Shown: positions 48,601 through 57,840 of the stretch, in pieces
How positions within the stretch are numbered: the stretch's first letter is position 1
Layout: each line of letters begins with the position of its first letter
NCBI RefSeq assembly: GCF_900496995.4
Contig: NC_044010.1
Coordinates: forward strand, 2,480,001 to 2,544,000
Direction of reading: 5' to 3'
DNA: 64,000 nucleotides
Origin: Aquila chrysaetos chrysaetos
Lineage: Eukaryota > Chordata > Aves > Accipitriformes > Accipitridae
Position numbers and translations under genes: made by a program
The notes under the pieces: model-generated
Database searches by the model: none
What the model saw: only the letters and a program-made list of their open reading frames with translations
What the model was told of the DNA's origin: nothing

Positions 48601-50371
48601 AAGAAATAGAGTTTCCAGCTACTCTGCTGAGGCGCTCATTGGGAAGACGCCCTCTAACTCGGAACAGAGAATAGGAATATCTCTCCAAGGCCCTAGGGTT
48701 TCTGACCAGCTTGAAATGAGAAGCTATCTTGATGTTTCTAGAAATAAAGGGTTGGTGATTCATAATATGCAGGGCCGCTTATCTGTCGACCATACAGTTG
48801 GCTCAGATGTGCAGCGGCTTTCTGATTGTCAAACATTCAAGCCAGCTGGACCCAATCAGCAACCGACGGGCAATTTTGATGTACAGGCTTCGAGAAACAG
48901 CGAAATTGGTAATTCTGTGTCATCCCTCAGGGGCATGCAGTCGCAAGCGTTTCGAATTGGTCAAAATACTGGGCCATCCATAGAGAGACAGAAGAGATTG
49001 CCCTACCAGCCAGTACAGGGTATTCCAACAGGAAATGCCCTGCCATCAAGGGAAAATGAAAACACGTGCCACCAAAGTTTTATGCAGAGTTTACTTGCCC
49101 CTCACCTTGGAGATCAAGTTAGCGGAAGCCAAAGATCAATCCCAGAACATCAAAGGAACACGCAGTGCGGCGCCTCCTCCACAATTGAGTACAACTGTCC
49201 CCCAGCACGGGAGAGCGTCCACATCCGAAGAGATGGTGACGGCCAGAGTAGGGAGAGCTGTGACATGTCTATTGGTGCAATTAACACAAGGAACAGTTCT
49301 TTGAATATTCCTTTTTCGAGTTCTTCTTCCTCGGGAGATATTCAGGGTCGCAACACGAGCCCAAACATCTCTGTGCAGAAGTCCAATCCCATGAGGATGA
49401 CAGACAGTCATGGAACCAAGAGCCACATGAATACGCCTGTTTCTAGCAACATGCATGGAGTCGTGAGGCCAACTCACCCTCACCCTGCAGTTTCTCACGG
49501 AAATGGTGAGCAAGGGCAACCTTCTGTTCGTCAGCCAAATTCTTCAGTTACTCAGCGGTCGAGGCATCCTCTGCAAGATAATGGAGGTTCTAAAATACGT
49601 CAGCCCGAAAGGAATCGATCCGGAAATCAAAGACATGGAAACGTCTTTGACCCTAGTCTTCCCCATCTTCCCCTGTCTACCAGCGGCAGTATGATCCTTG
49701 GGCGCCAGCAGTCTGCGATAGAAAAAAGAGGAAGCATTGTCCGATTTATGTCTGATGGCCCTCAAGTGTCTAACGATAATGCGGCCCCTGACCAACATAC
49801 TCTTTCTCAGAATTTTGGATTCCCTTTTATTCCAGAGGGTGGCATGAATCCACCGATAAATGCCAACGCCTCTTTCATCCCACCAGTCACTCAGCCTAGT
49901 GCCACTCGAACACCAGCTCTAATCCCGGTCGATCCTCAGAATACGCTGCCATCCTTCTACCCACCTTACTCGCCTGCCCACCCTACCCTTTCCAACGACA
50001 TTTCTATCCCTTACTTTCCCAATCAAATGTTTCCTAACCCAAGCACGGAGAAGCCGAGTAGTGGAAGTTTAAACAATCGATTTGGATCCATTTTGTCTCC
50101 TCCCAGGCCTGTTGGTTTTGCTCAGCCAAGTTTTCCTTTGCTTCCGGATATGCCGCCGATGCACATGACCAACACGTCGCATTTATCCAATTTTAACTTA
50201 ACATCTTTGTTTCCAGAAATAGCCACAGCTCTTCCTCCAGATGGCTCAGCAATGTCGCCTTTGCTCTCCATTGCAAACACATCTGCTTCCGATTCTTCCA
50301 AGCAGTCCTCAAACCGACCTGCCCACAATATAAGCCATATTCTAGGTCACGACTGCAGCTCAGCTGTATGA
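36589..50371 (+). CDS. USF3: USF3 (KIAA2018), giant bHLH-leucine-zipper transcription factor, five coding exons
   Basis: Joined exons 36589-36635, 38861-38889, 41072-41154, 42708-42804 and 43902-50371 give 6726 nt, 2241 residues plus TGA; human is 2245 as I recall. The protein is nuclear and expected to bind E-boxes. Human USF3 has been linked to epithelial-mesenchymal transition and thyroid cancer predisposition. The basic region is residues 17-33 (KKNRETHNAVERHRKKK), then helix-loop-helix to about 72, then a zipper at 86-111 with heptad positions I89, L96, N103, L110 and L92, L99, Y106. The rest is low-complexity Ser/Thr/Gln/Pro-rich activation-type sequence. It has Lys-rich NLS-like patches near 785-800 and 1335-1350, a Gln/His-rich stretch at about 1430-1610, and a conserved end NISHILGHDCSSAV. 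The start is the human-like MPEMTENETPTKKQHR. All junctions are GT-AG and in phase. I found no frameshift or stop. Confidence 0.97.
36636..38860 (+). other. USF3: USF3 intron after first coding exon
   Basis: A 2225-bp AT-rich intron with a T run at about 38006-38020. I see nothing else that can be named. Confidence 0.93.
38861..38889 (+). CDS. USF3: USF3 microexon, 29 nt, encoding part of the basic region
   Basis: The acceptor is tgcttcacag ending at 38860 and the donor is GTAGGA from 38890. It completes Arg16 and encodes KKNRETHNA plus one base of Val26. This includes the His23 that contacts DNA in E-box bHLH proteins. Phase on both sides matches neighbouring exons only if all 29 nt are included. 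Confidence 0.93.
38890..41071 (+). other. USF3: USF3 intron after the microexon
   Basis: A 2182-bp AT-rich intron with no recognisable repeat or exon. It interrupts the basic region between Ala25 and Val26. Confidence 0.93.
41072..41154 (+). CDS. USF3: USF3 exon encoding basic region end, helix 1 and loop (83 nt)
   Basis: The acceptor is tttttgcttag ending at 41071 and the donor is GTGAGT from 41155. It encodes V26-E-R-H-R-K-K-K-I-N through C47-S-P-A-L-K-Q53. Glu27 and Arg30 are the invariant E-box-reading residues. Position 31 is Lys. Confidence 0.96.
41155..42707 (+). other. USF3: USF3 intron between helix 1 and helix 2 exons
   Basis: A 1553-bp intron. It contains a low-complexity A-run/C-run tract at 42503-42575, with 14 A followed shortly by 17 C. 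Confidence 0.93.
42525..42541 (+). repeat. Poly-C homopolymer (17 C) within an A/C-rich tract
   Basis: Seventeen C at 42525-42541, preceded by 14 A at 42503-42516 and followed by A/C-rich sequence to about 42575. The length may be unreliable in an assembly. Confidence 0.85.
42708..42804 (+). CDS. USF3: USF3 exon encoding helix 2 (97 nt)
   Basis: The acceptor is cttttaaag ending at 42707 and the donor is GTAAGT from 42805. It encodes S54-K-N-M-I-L-D-Q-A-F-K-Y-I-T-E-M-K through N82-N-E-Q85 and the first base of Ala86. Confidence 0.96.
42805..43901 (+). other. USF3: USF3 intron before the last coding exon
   Basis: A 1097-bp intron. Its last 64 bases (43838-43901) are open in the coding frame of the downstream exon, with an in-frame ATG at 43877. 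Otherwise I see nothing in it. Confidence 0.93.
43902..50371 (+). CDS. USF3: USF3 last coding exon (6470 nt), zipper and long C-terminal region
   Basis: The acceptor is ctgttttgtag ending at 43901 and the stop TGA is at 50369-50371. It encodes residues 86-2241. The first 26 codons are the leucine-zipper coiled coil. Long blocks resembling human USF3 include the CPPLPMQPLISQPQVK area (about 45130-45180), TFGGKHLVHILPRPSS (45510-45560), GQLFALQPVMSSSG (45638-45680), RDMSIGAI-like Ser-rich sequence near 49310, and the final Pro-rich FYPPYSPAHPTLSNDISIPY (about 49950-50010). An in-frame ATG at 43877 lies in the preceding intron. The region 46100-46500 has higher GC and looks less conserved. Confidence 0.97.
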
Positions 50372-50744
50372 AAACTGATAGACTGACTTCTAGACTGATG
50401 CGCTGTTTATATATTTAAGAAGAAAAAAGTGGATCTTACTGGCGTCCCTGAAGAGACCATTCATAGCATCACTGTTTGTTTGCCTAAATGTATGTATATG
50501 GGTACTTTCCGTATTTATATACACACTGTATTTCCATCCACCTTACTAACTTTAAAGCACCAGTGCCTATAGCAATGCTTACTTACTAGTAAACAGTAAG
50601 GATGCAACATTGAGAGCTGTGCAAATACTGGTTGTTGATTTTCCAACAATCAAGTTTGATGTCCGATTGTTCCAGGGTAAGGGCCACCCTCAGTAATCCA
50701 TGGATGTAAAGAAAGGAGTGAGAGCATCCGTATGGGAGACAGGA

Positions 50745-50750
50745 AATAAA
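50745..50750 (+). terminator. USF3: Proximal candidate USF3 polyadenylation signal AATAAA
   Basis: A canonical hexamer in ggaAATAAAcgctac, about 375 nt after the stop. It would give a short 3'UTR. A T-rich stretch follows at 50760-50780. Confidence 0.4.
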
Positions 50751-51272
50751 CGCTACAGATTTTGTTTCATTTCTGATGCGTTTTCCTGAAACTACAGACG
50801 AACTTGAAGTGGCTTGGGTTTCTCTTTTTCCTTTGTAAAATATCTTCAGGAGCCTCAACACAAGTCAAGTCTGTGTTAACGCAGCATTAATTGATAAAGG
50901 CATTTGTTGTGCAGCTTTTGTCTGTTTGAAGCTTGTCACATGCACTTGACTTAAGGCTGACTTTATCTGGCAAAAATGACTATGTGTTTCCATGGTCAGC
51001 AATTAAAAATACCGGTTTAGAAAATTCAGATTTCTTTAACCCATGACTTTCTGTTTCTAAGAAGAATTTTGTTTGGATCTGTTTTAACAATGGCTTCTGT
51101 TACTGCTGAACGTGGTCAACATTTTAATGTAGCTTACGACTCCTTCTGGTGCAGTCAGTGGAGACAGTAGTCCTATTTGTTGCCATTTCATTGTTCGTAT
51201 GCTGCAAGTTACCTCAGGGTGGGTTTTGTACCTTGTTTAGCACCTTCTTAATGTCTTTTTTTTTTCCCCACA

Positions 51273-51295
51273 CCCCCCCCCCCCCCCCCCCCCCC
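51273..51295 (+). repeat. Poly-C homopolymer (23 C)
   Basis: Twenty-three consecutive C, preceded by a T-run (51256-51265) and followed by ttttc, within the probable USF3 3'UTR. It could form an i-motif, or a G-quadruplex on the other strand. The exact length is likely unstable. Confidence 0.85.
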
Positions 51296-52036
51296 TTTTC
51301 TTTGGCCCATGCTCAAACACCAGCTTTCTGGCTTCTGTGAGTGACAGCCTTTTGTTGTACCAGGCAGCACATGGGAGGAGAACTGAGCCTGTGGCATCCC
51401 GCAAAATGAGCGGGGAACCCTGGGGGCATAGTTTTTACTTATCGGGGCCCGCGTTAATATCAGTACTCTGCACTTGAATGCACCTTTTGTCTAAACCCGT
51501 ATGATTGTGGCAGAAGGAGGAACGTGTCAAGACTGAAACGCTGCATACCAGGAAGAAGTTGTGATTTGAGCACCATGAGGAAGGCGGATGCGCTTGTATG
51601 TGCGTGAGAGATGGAGTGAATGGGCGTGCGCTGGCTGAGCATCCAGTACTTTCACAAATTTCGGTCCCGTTTCTTTTAAAGGAAAGGGAAGAACTAGGTA
51701 TGTTTTATTTATTTAATGGCTCTGCAGTGTGCTTTTTTCTTCAAACAAGGCAGAAATATTTGTCTTTTATTTTTATGTGCTTAGAAATACCATTCTGGTT
51801 TTGATTCTTCAAATAACAGAGTAACTTCAGGTTTCCTTGTATGCAGTCCTACCCCTACCAGCCAGGGAGTGGCAAAAACTGCTCCAGGGCCTCTTCTCTG
51901 GGCAGGGCAAGCTTGAAACACTTGTGTGTTGCCCACCAGTGCGTCGTCTTGCTGCTCCTGGAACCTGTCACAGGTTCTTCCCCAATGCCTCTTCTGGGGG
52001 GGGGGTGGGGAGGAGCAGACTCCCTGGGGTTTTTTT

Positions 52037-52072
<36 letters not shown>

Positions 52073-52943
52073 GAAAGGTAGAAAGATAGATATTCCTCCA
52101 TCTCTGAGAACAGGACCCACAAAGAGGGACCTGAAAGGCTTTTCCACAGCTTGACTGCCCAGGCCTCGTTTTTGCTAAGTCCTTTTATGCCAATCCAGGA
52201 AAGTAAAGAGGCTTTAGCATAAAAAATAATTGGGCTGTGTCTGTAGTCCATCCTGACAGTGTCTCCGCTCTTGTAACCTGGGGTCTGATGTTCTTCTGCA
52301 AAGTTAAGTGAAACGGTTCTGATTCTGATTGGGAATCACTTTTTAATTCAGATGGAGCTTATCTTAGGACACTAAGTCTAAGTGGTGCATCAGTTCTCTG
52401 TGTTTCTTAACAATAATAGATTGAATATTTGATTCACTTCACAGCAAGGCATCTTGTCTTGAGTTCGACTGTGAAATGGGCTGCCAAGTGTAGTTACTGA
52501 CCGAGTGGCAGCAGCTGGCCTGTGCAGAGCAGGAGGGTTAGGCATGATGGTCAGTCCTCAACATCAAATTGATCTCCCTAACTCGGTAGATCCCTCAGGT
52601 GGTGAAATGAGTTCCATAACAATGAGTGGCTCCGTGGGTTGCGGATGATAAAGACAGGGGTATTGAAGCGGCAGCTGCGCTGTGTGTTACATACTCTAGA
52701 CCTTTAGGAGGGAAGCAAAACCACCATTCTTGGTCTCTTTAAATGGCATTGTGTGTGCAATGGTGTATTTGGCTTTCGGGACAAAGTAGTGAAAAATTAA
52801 GTCCTGGCTTTCAGGACTTTATATAAAGAAGTTAGTCTTGTTCATCATTCCAGGCATTCACATAGTACCACATTAGTTTCCTCTGCTGGGAAATCTATGC
52901 TACTTCATGATGTCTTTGAAAACAGGAGTGAGCTTGTAAACTG

Positions 52944-54427
52944 ACACAGACCAGTTGCAACAGCTGAACATTCACAAGTCCATGGGGCCTGATGGGATTC
53001 ATCCCAGAGTACTGAAGGAGCTAGGGGATGTTATGGCAAGACCCCTCTCGATCATCTACCAAAGGTCTTGGGAGTCCAGGGAGGTCCCTGCTGACTGGAA
53101 GCCAGCCAGTGTTATTCCAATTTGCAAGAAGGATGTGAGGGAAGAGCCCAGGGAGCTACAGACCTGTTAGTCTAACCTCTGTTCCTGGAAAAATTATGGA
53201 GAAGATTATACTGGGTACTATCGAAAGGCATTTCAAGAACAATGCAATCATCAGGCACAGTCAACGTGGGTTCACAAAGGGAAAGTCCTGTTTAATTCGT
53301 TTGATATCCTTCTGTGTTAGGGTCACCCGCCTAATGGATGAAGGGAGGGCAGTGGATGTAGTTTTTTCTGGATTTTAGTAAGGCTTTTGATACTGTCCCT
53401 CACAGCATCCTTCTTGGACAAGCTGTCCAGCTGTGGGATGAGCAGGTTGACGGTGTGCTGGGTGAAGAACTGACTGAAGGGCAGAGCTCAAGGGGTTGTA
53501 GGGAACGGGGCTACGTCTGGCTGGTGACCTGTCACCAGGAGTGTTCCTCAGGGTTCAATTCTAGGGCCAGTTCTGTTCAATGTATTTATCAACGATCTGG
53601 ATGCAGGAGTTGAATGCACCATTAGCAAGTTTGCTGATGATACCGAACTGGGAGGTGCAGTTGACTCTCTGGAGGGATAAGGGGCCTTGCGGAGGGATCT
53701 AGATAGATTGGAGCATTGGGCTATCATTAGCGGAATGAAATTTAACAAGTCCAAATGCCGGATTCTGCACCTGGGACGGTGTAACGCTGGGCACGAGTGT
53801 AAATTGGGAGAGGAGTGGCTGGAGAGCAGCTCTTCAGAAAGGGATCTGGGGGGGCTGGTCGACAGCAGGCTCAATGCGAGCCAGCGGTGTGTGCACTCCT
53901 TGAGTGCTGTGTGCCGTTCTGGGCCGCGCAGTTTAAGAAGGACGTGAAGGTCCTTGAGTGCGTCCAGAGGAGGGCAACAAAGCTGGTGACAGGGCTGGAA
54001 GGCATGTCCTCTGAGGAGCAGCTCTGGGCTCATCTAGTTTGGAGAAGAGGAGGCTGAGGGGCGACTTCGTCGCTCTCTACAGCTTCCTGAGGTGGGGAAG
54101 TGGAGAGGGAGATGCCGAGCTCTTCTCCCTGGGATCCAGGGGTAGGACTCGTGGGAATGGTTCAAAGCTGCACTGGGGGAGGTTTGGACTGGACATCAGG
54201 GAGCATTTCTTTACCGAGAGGGTGGTCAGACACTGGACCAGGCTTCCTAGAGAGGTGGTCGATGCCCCGAGCCTGTCAGTGTTTGGGAGGCGTTTTGACA
54301 ATGCTCTTAACAACATGCTTTAACTTTTGGTGAGCCCTGAAGTGGTCAGGCAGTTGGATTAGATGATCGTTGTAGGTCCCTCCCAACTGAAATAGTCTGT
54401 TCTGTTCTGTTCTATTCTATTCTATAT
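52944..54427 (+). mobile_element. CR1 LINE fragment (copy 2), longest in the window
   Basis: Sense-orientation CR1 remnant covering most of the reverse transcriptase. It opens with HKSMGPDGIHPRVLKELGDV and WKPASVIPICKK, then GFTKGKSCLIRLISF, DEGRAVDVV, the [13 protein letters not shown] catalytic segment (near 53625-53660), and the C-terminal LFSLGSRGRTRGNGSKL and DIREHFFTERVVRHW. The 3' end shows the CR1 end (ggtccctcccaactgaaa) and a tail of TTCTG/TTCTA units at about 54399-54427. Frameshifts and stops break the protein. It lies within the probable USF3 3'UTR. Confidence 0.93.
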
Positions 54428-57400
54428 ATTTATTCCTTCATATTGATTTCACTGTTAATTTCACTGGTGTTATATCGAGGTTAAATGCGATCCTGAGTAT
54501 TCACAGTAGAATGTCAGCTGTGATTTTGGCTTTTTTTTTTAAAATGTTTTACATCATTTTCTGAAGAGGCAGTAACTGTGCCAGTAACTTTCACGTGCCC
54601 CTTTTCTGTTTACAAAGATGACCAAGAATAGCGACCTTGTTCACAGGATACCTGTAGCGCAGGTAATCACAGCACAGGCATTTTAGTCATACAAAGACTT
54701 GCGATTTTGCAGGAACTGCACGGTTTTGCAGTATGTGGCTCAAAAGTAATTACCATGTGACTGTCAGTCTTCTCTAGACACTTGTACCTCACATTGTTGT
54801 GACAGGGCACAGCAATTCCTGCGTTAATTGCCATGCCACTTTGTTGTCCTTCTGAGGACTTTTTCTGAAATCTGCCGCGACCAGGATGGAGAAATACCAT
54901 TTCATTACCCTCCTTGAACATGGCAATTTCTGTTGAAGTTCAGCCACATACAAGTGTGAGTCTTTTTATGTGCCATAAGTGATACTAAATGATCCTGTGG
55001 CGTTGGTGTGGGATCAGGAAGGCTGCTGTGAAAAGAGAGGTAGGCAGATGTATCTGCTTGAGCTTCATATAAATGCACTTGTCCAAATTCCGTTGTTTAC
55101 AATTCTGACTGGCTTTTTAGATCAATTTAATTAAAGAAAAATTGGCTCTATTGTGCAGTCTTTTGGTCTAATTGACTGTCCAAGACGGTCTTTGAACGCT
55201 GAATCTGGGCAGGTCCCCTGGCTTAAGAGCAGCTTGTGGGTTTGCCACAGATTTCAGCTTCTCGCATGTTCATGCTCATATGCCTTTAGGCAGAACAGTG
55301 CATGGACTGGATATTTCACATCAAAAGAGAGGAAATTAGATGTTAAGTAATTTTTGTTATTTTTTAATTATGAAATTGTTTTGGTTTTCCTCTTGGTAAA
55401 CTAATCACCCCTGCCGTTCCACATGGACCAGGCTTCTTGCGTTTAGTTTTGTAGGTCAGTTTGTGCCACTGACAGGTCGGTGTTTCAGCTTCTGACCTCT
55501 GGCCCTTTCCCAGGGCTTTGGGCTCTGTTCTCAGGAAGAGGAACGATTGCATCATCTTTGCCATTCTTTTTTTTCTTTCTTTTTTCTTTTATTTTTCCTT
55601 TCCCCTACCATTGAAGCTGTTGTGTTTAGGTATCAGGTTGATAAGACTTTAAGGAAGGCTCGCCTTACCTCAATACATGTTTTTTGGGGGAGAAAAAAAA
55701 AAAAAGAAGTTTGAAAAAGGAGCTTCTGTAAGTTTGGCAGATCAAATAATTCTGTTTTACTTGTTATAATAACAATTTGACAAACAAATACATTTTCTTC
55801 AGCAAACATCTACGACAGCAACAATTTGTTATCTTTTCCTCCTAAAAATTACCTGGCAATTAACAGTTCTTTTGTTTTTCAAGATATATTTGGGAAAGAT
55901 TTTGTGGTTTTAATTGCAATTTGTTATGTGGAGAACGGCATTTTCTCGTCCATAATACCTTTTTGAAGGTTACTTACACTAAGTGGGGGTTTTGTTTTGG
56001 CTTTGAAGAAAGGAAAAATACCCAGTACTGCTTAATTTAGCAAAATAAGCAGCCGAAGGGAAAGGTTCAGCACTACCTCTAGGGTGGGACTGCCACAGCT
56101 GACAAGCGTTGTGGAGCTGTGGCTTTCAGCTTGGCCTAAGTGACTTCCGACAATAGCAACGGCTGTAGGGCTGGGCTGCACCCTTGTCTCTGTAGTCCTT
56201 GATTAATCCCTTAAGAAGCCTAGGAGAGTAAGAGCAGAGTCAGACTAAGTTGAAAGCAGGTAATAAAACAGTAACATATTAACATTTATATACCTTTTCA
56301 TTGAGAGAAAGGACCTCATTTAAGAACAGCTAAGGGAACCGAGAACTGAAGTAATTTGAGCTGGTGGCTGAGCCTTACTGGAATGTGTTTTCTAGCTCCT
56401 GCTCCAGTCACTATGCTGCTGCCCAGGTGGAAGAGCACCTCTCTGAAAAAAAAAAACAACAAAACCACACCGTGCTAGTACAGAGCCTCCTGAATTTTGC
56501 ACAGATTTCCTACTGCACTTTAAAGCTGCGCTGCTGCTGCTGTGGTTGGTGACTGTAGTGCTGTTGCAGGAAACAAATCGTGTCAGGGCAACTGCAGAGG
56601 GCATTGCTGGAGAAAAGGGGTCGTTTTGTTATTTCTGATCTCCTGTTCTCTTCTCACCTTACGCAGAGGTACTCGCGCAGCCCTGGCTCAAGGACTTGGT
56701 CACAAACTCACGCTGTTTCTGCATGACTGAGCGTAGGCAGCTGGGCTAAGAGCTGTGATGTTTTGCTATTCCCCAAATAAGTTTCATGCTCATCACTTTC
56801 TTAATGATCTCACTTTGACTGGAAAGACAGAGTAGCTTTGCATCTATTTATACCAAATCTGTCAAAATTTGTGTTGTTTTCTGATACAGCGATATAAGGA
56901 GCTCCATTCTTTATCATCACCTAACCTAAGTGGTCTACTACTGCTGTTCCCTTCTCCCACTGCCACTGCTCCAGCACAGGTAGCAGCCACATGGACAGGA
57001 GCGCCAGTGCAGACACAGGTTTGCGTGTGAGGGTGTTTTCGACCTCCTACTGCCTCTGTGATCCCTAGAGTAAATCTAAAACCTCAGAGCACCAACACTT
57101 TATTCCCACTACTTATACTGAAAGCAAGTTATTCTGTGAAGCGGTGAGAGATTTAGCAGAGGTTTTTGGTCATGACAATACCAAACAAGCCCTGCTTCGT
57201 TACACAGAAGCCATTTATTATTTGCTGATACCAGTTTTTATGAGATAAATTTAAAAAAAAAAAGCTTTTCTTTCTGCCTCACCAGAAGTATTTTTACAAG
57301 TAGGTTTCCAAGTTTGCAATATGCGCTGCTGTTTCGGCAATCACAAATATGAAACAACCAAGCCCGCAGTGGGCTGTACCCCCATTCTCGCCCGCTCACT

Positions 57401-57812
57401 GTGAGAAGGGCAGCAAATACAGATTTTGCCACAGGAGATTAATCAAAGATGCTGTTGCCCTCCATGGTGTAAATTATTTATATTCAGTCCAGAGTTTTCT
57501 GTTGTGCTTCTGTTTTATACAGCTGTAAATTACTTGGATACAGCCTCGGTGGAAAGTCCTTACTATTTTGTAATGGAAAAAAGGAACTCTGCAGTAGAAA
57601 TCTATAATGAATGAACAGGAACATCATCTTCCAATTGTAAATAAGATCTTGTTCTGTTTATTTTGACATCTTTTTACAAATGTGTTGCATTCAGGTGTAA
57701 ATATCCCAAACCATGATCTTGTTCAGAGTTCTGAGATTTCTATTGTTAAATGTAATACTTTGTTTAATAGTTGTAATAATTATTTGTATAGATATGAACA
57801 TGATAGTATTTT

Positions 57813-57818
57813 ATTAAA
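57813..57818 (+). terminator. USF3: Distal candidate USF3 polyadenylation signal ATTAAA
   Basis: The common variant hexamer in ttttATTAAAaaaacc, followed by GT-rich sequence (attcttgttggtac) about 30 bases on. It ends the AT-rich, UTR-like block. A canonical AATAAA at 57912-57917 is a nearby alternative. Confidence 0.45.
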
Positions 57819-57840
57819 AAAACCAAAAATGCTCTTTGAA

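Larger units (their letters stand above)
50372..57840 (+). other. USF3: USF3 3' untranslated region (probable extent)
   Basis: Non-coding sequence after the USF3 stop. AATAAA occurs at 50745-50750 and 56262-56267 and ATTAAA at 57813-57818. The block at about 57600-57830 is AT-rich with many tttaat/tgtaa elements, like a terminal vertebrate 3'UTR, which favours the distal end. The human USF3 3'UTR is several kb, as I recall. The stretch also holds a 23-C run (51273-51295), a T run (about 52043-52068), and a CR1 insertion at 52944-54427. Which end is used cannot be settled from the sequence. Confidence 0.5.
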
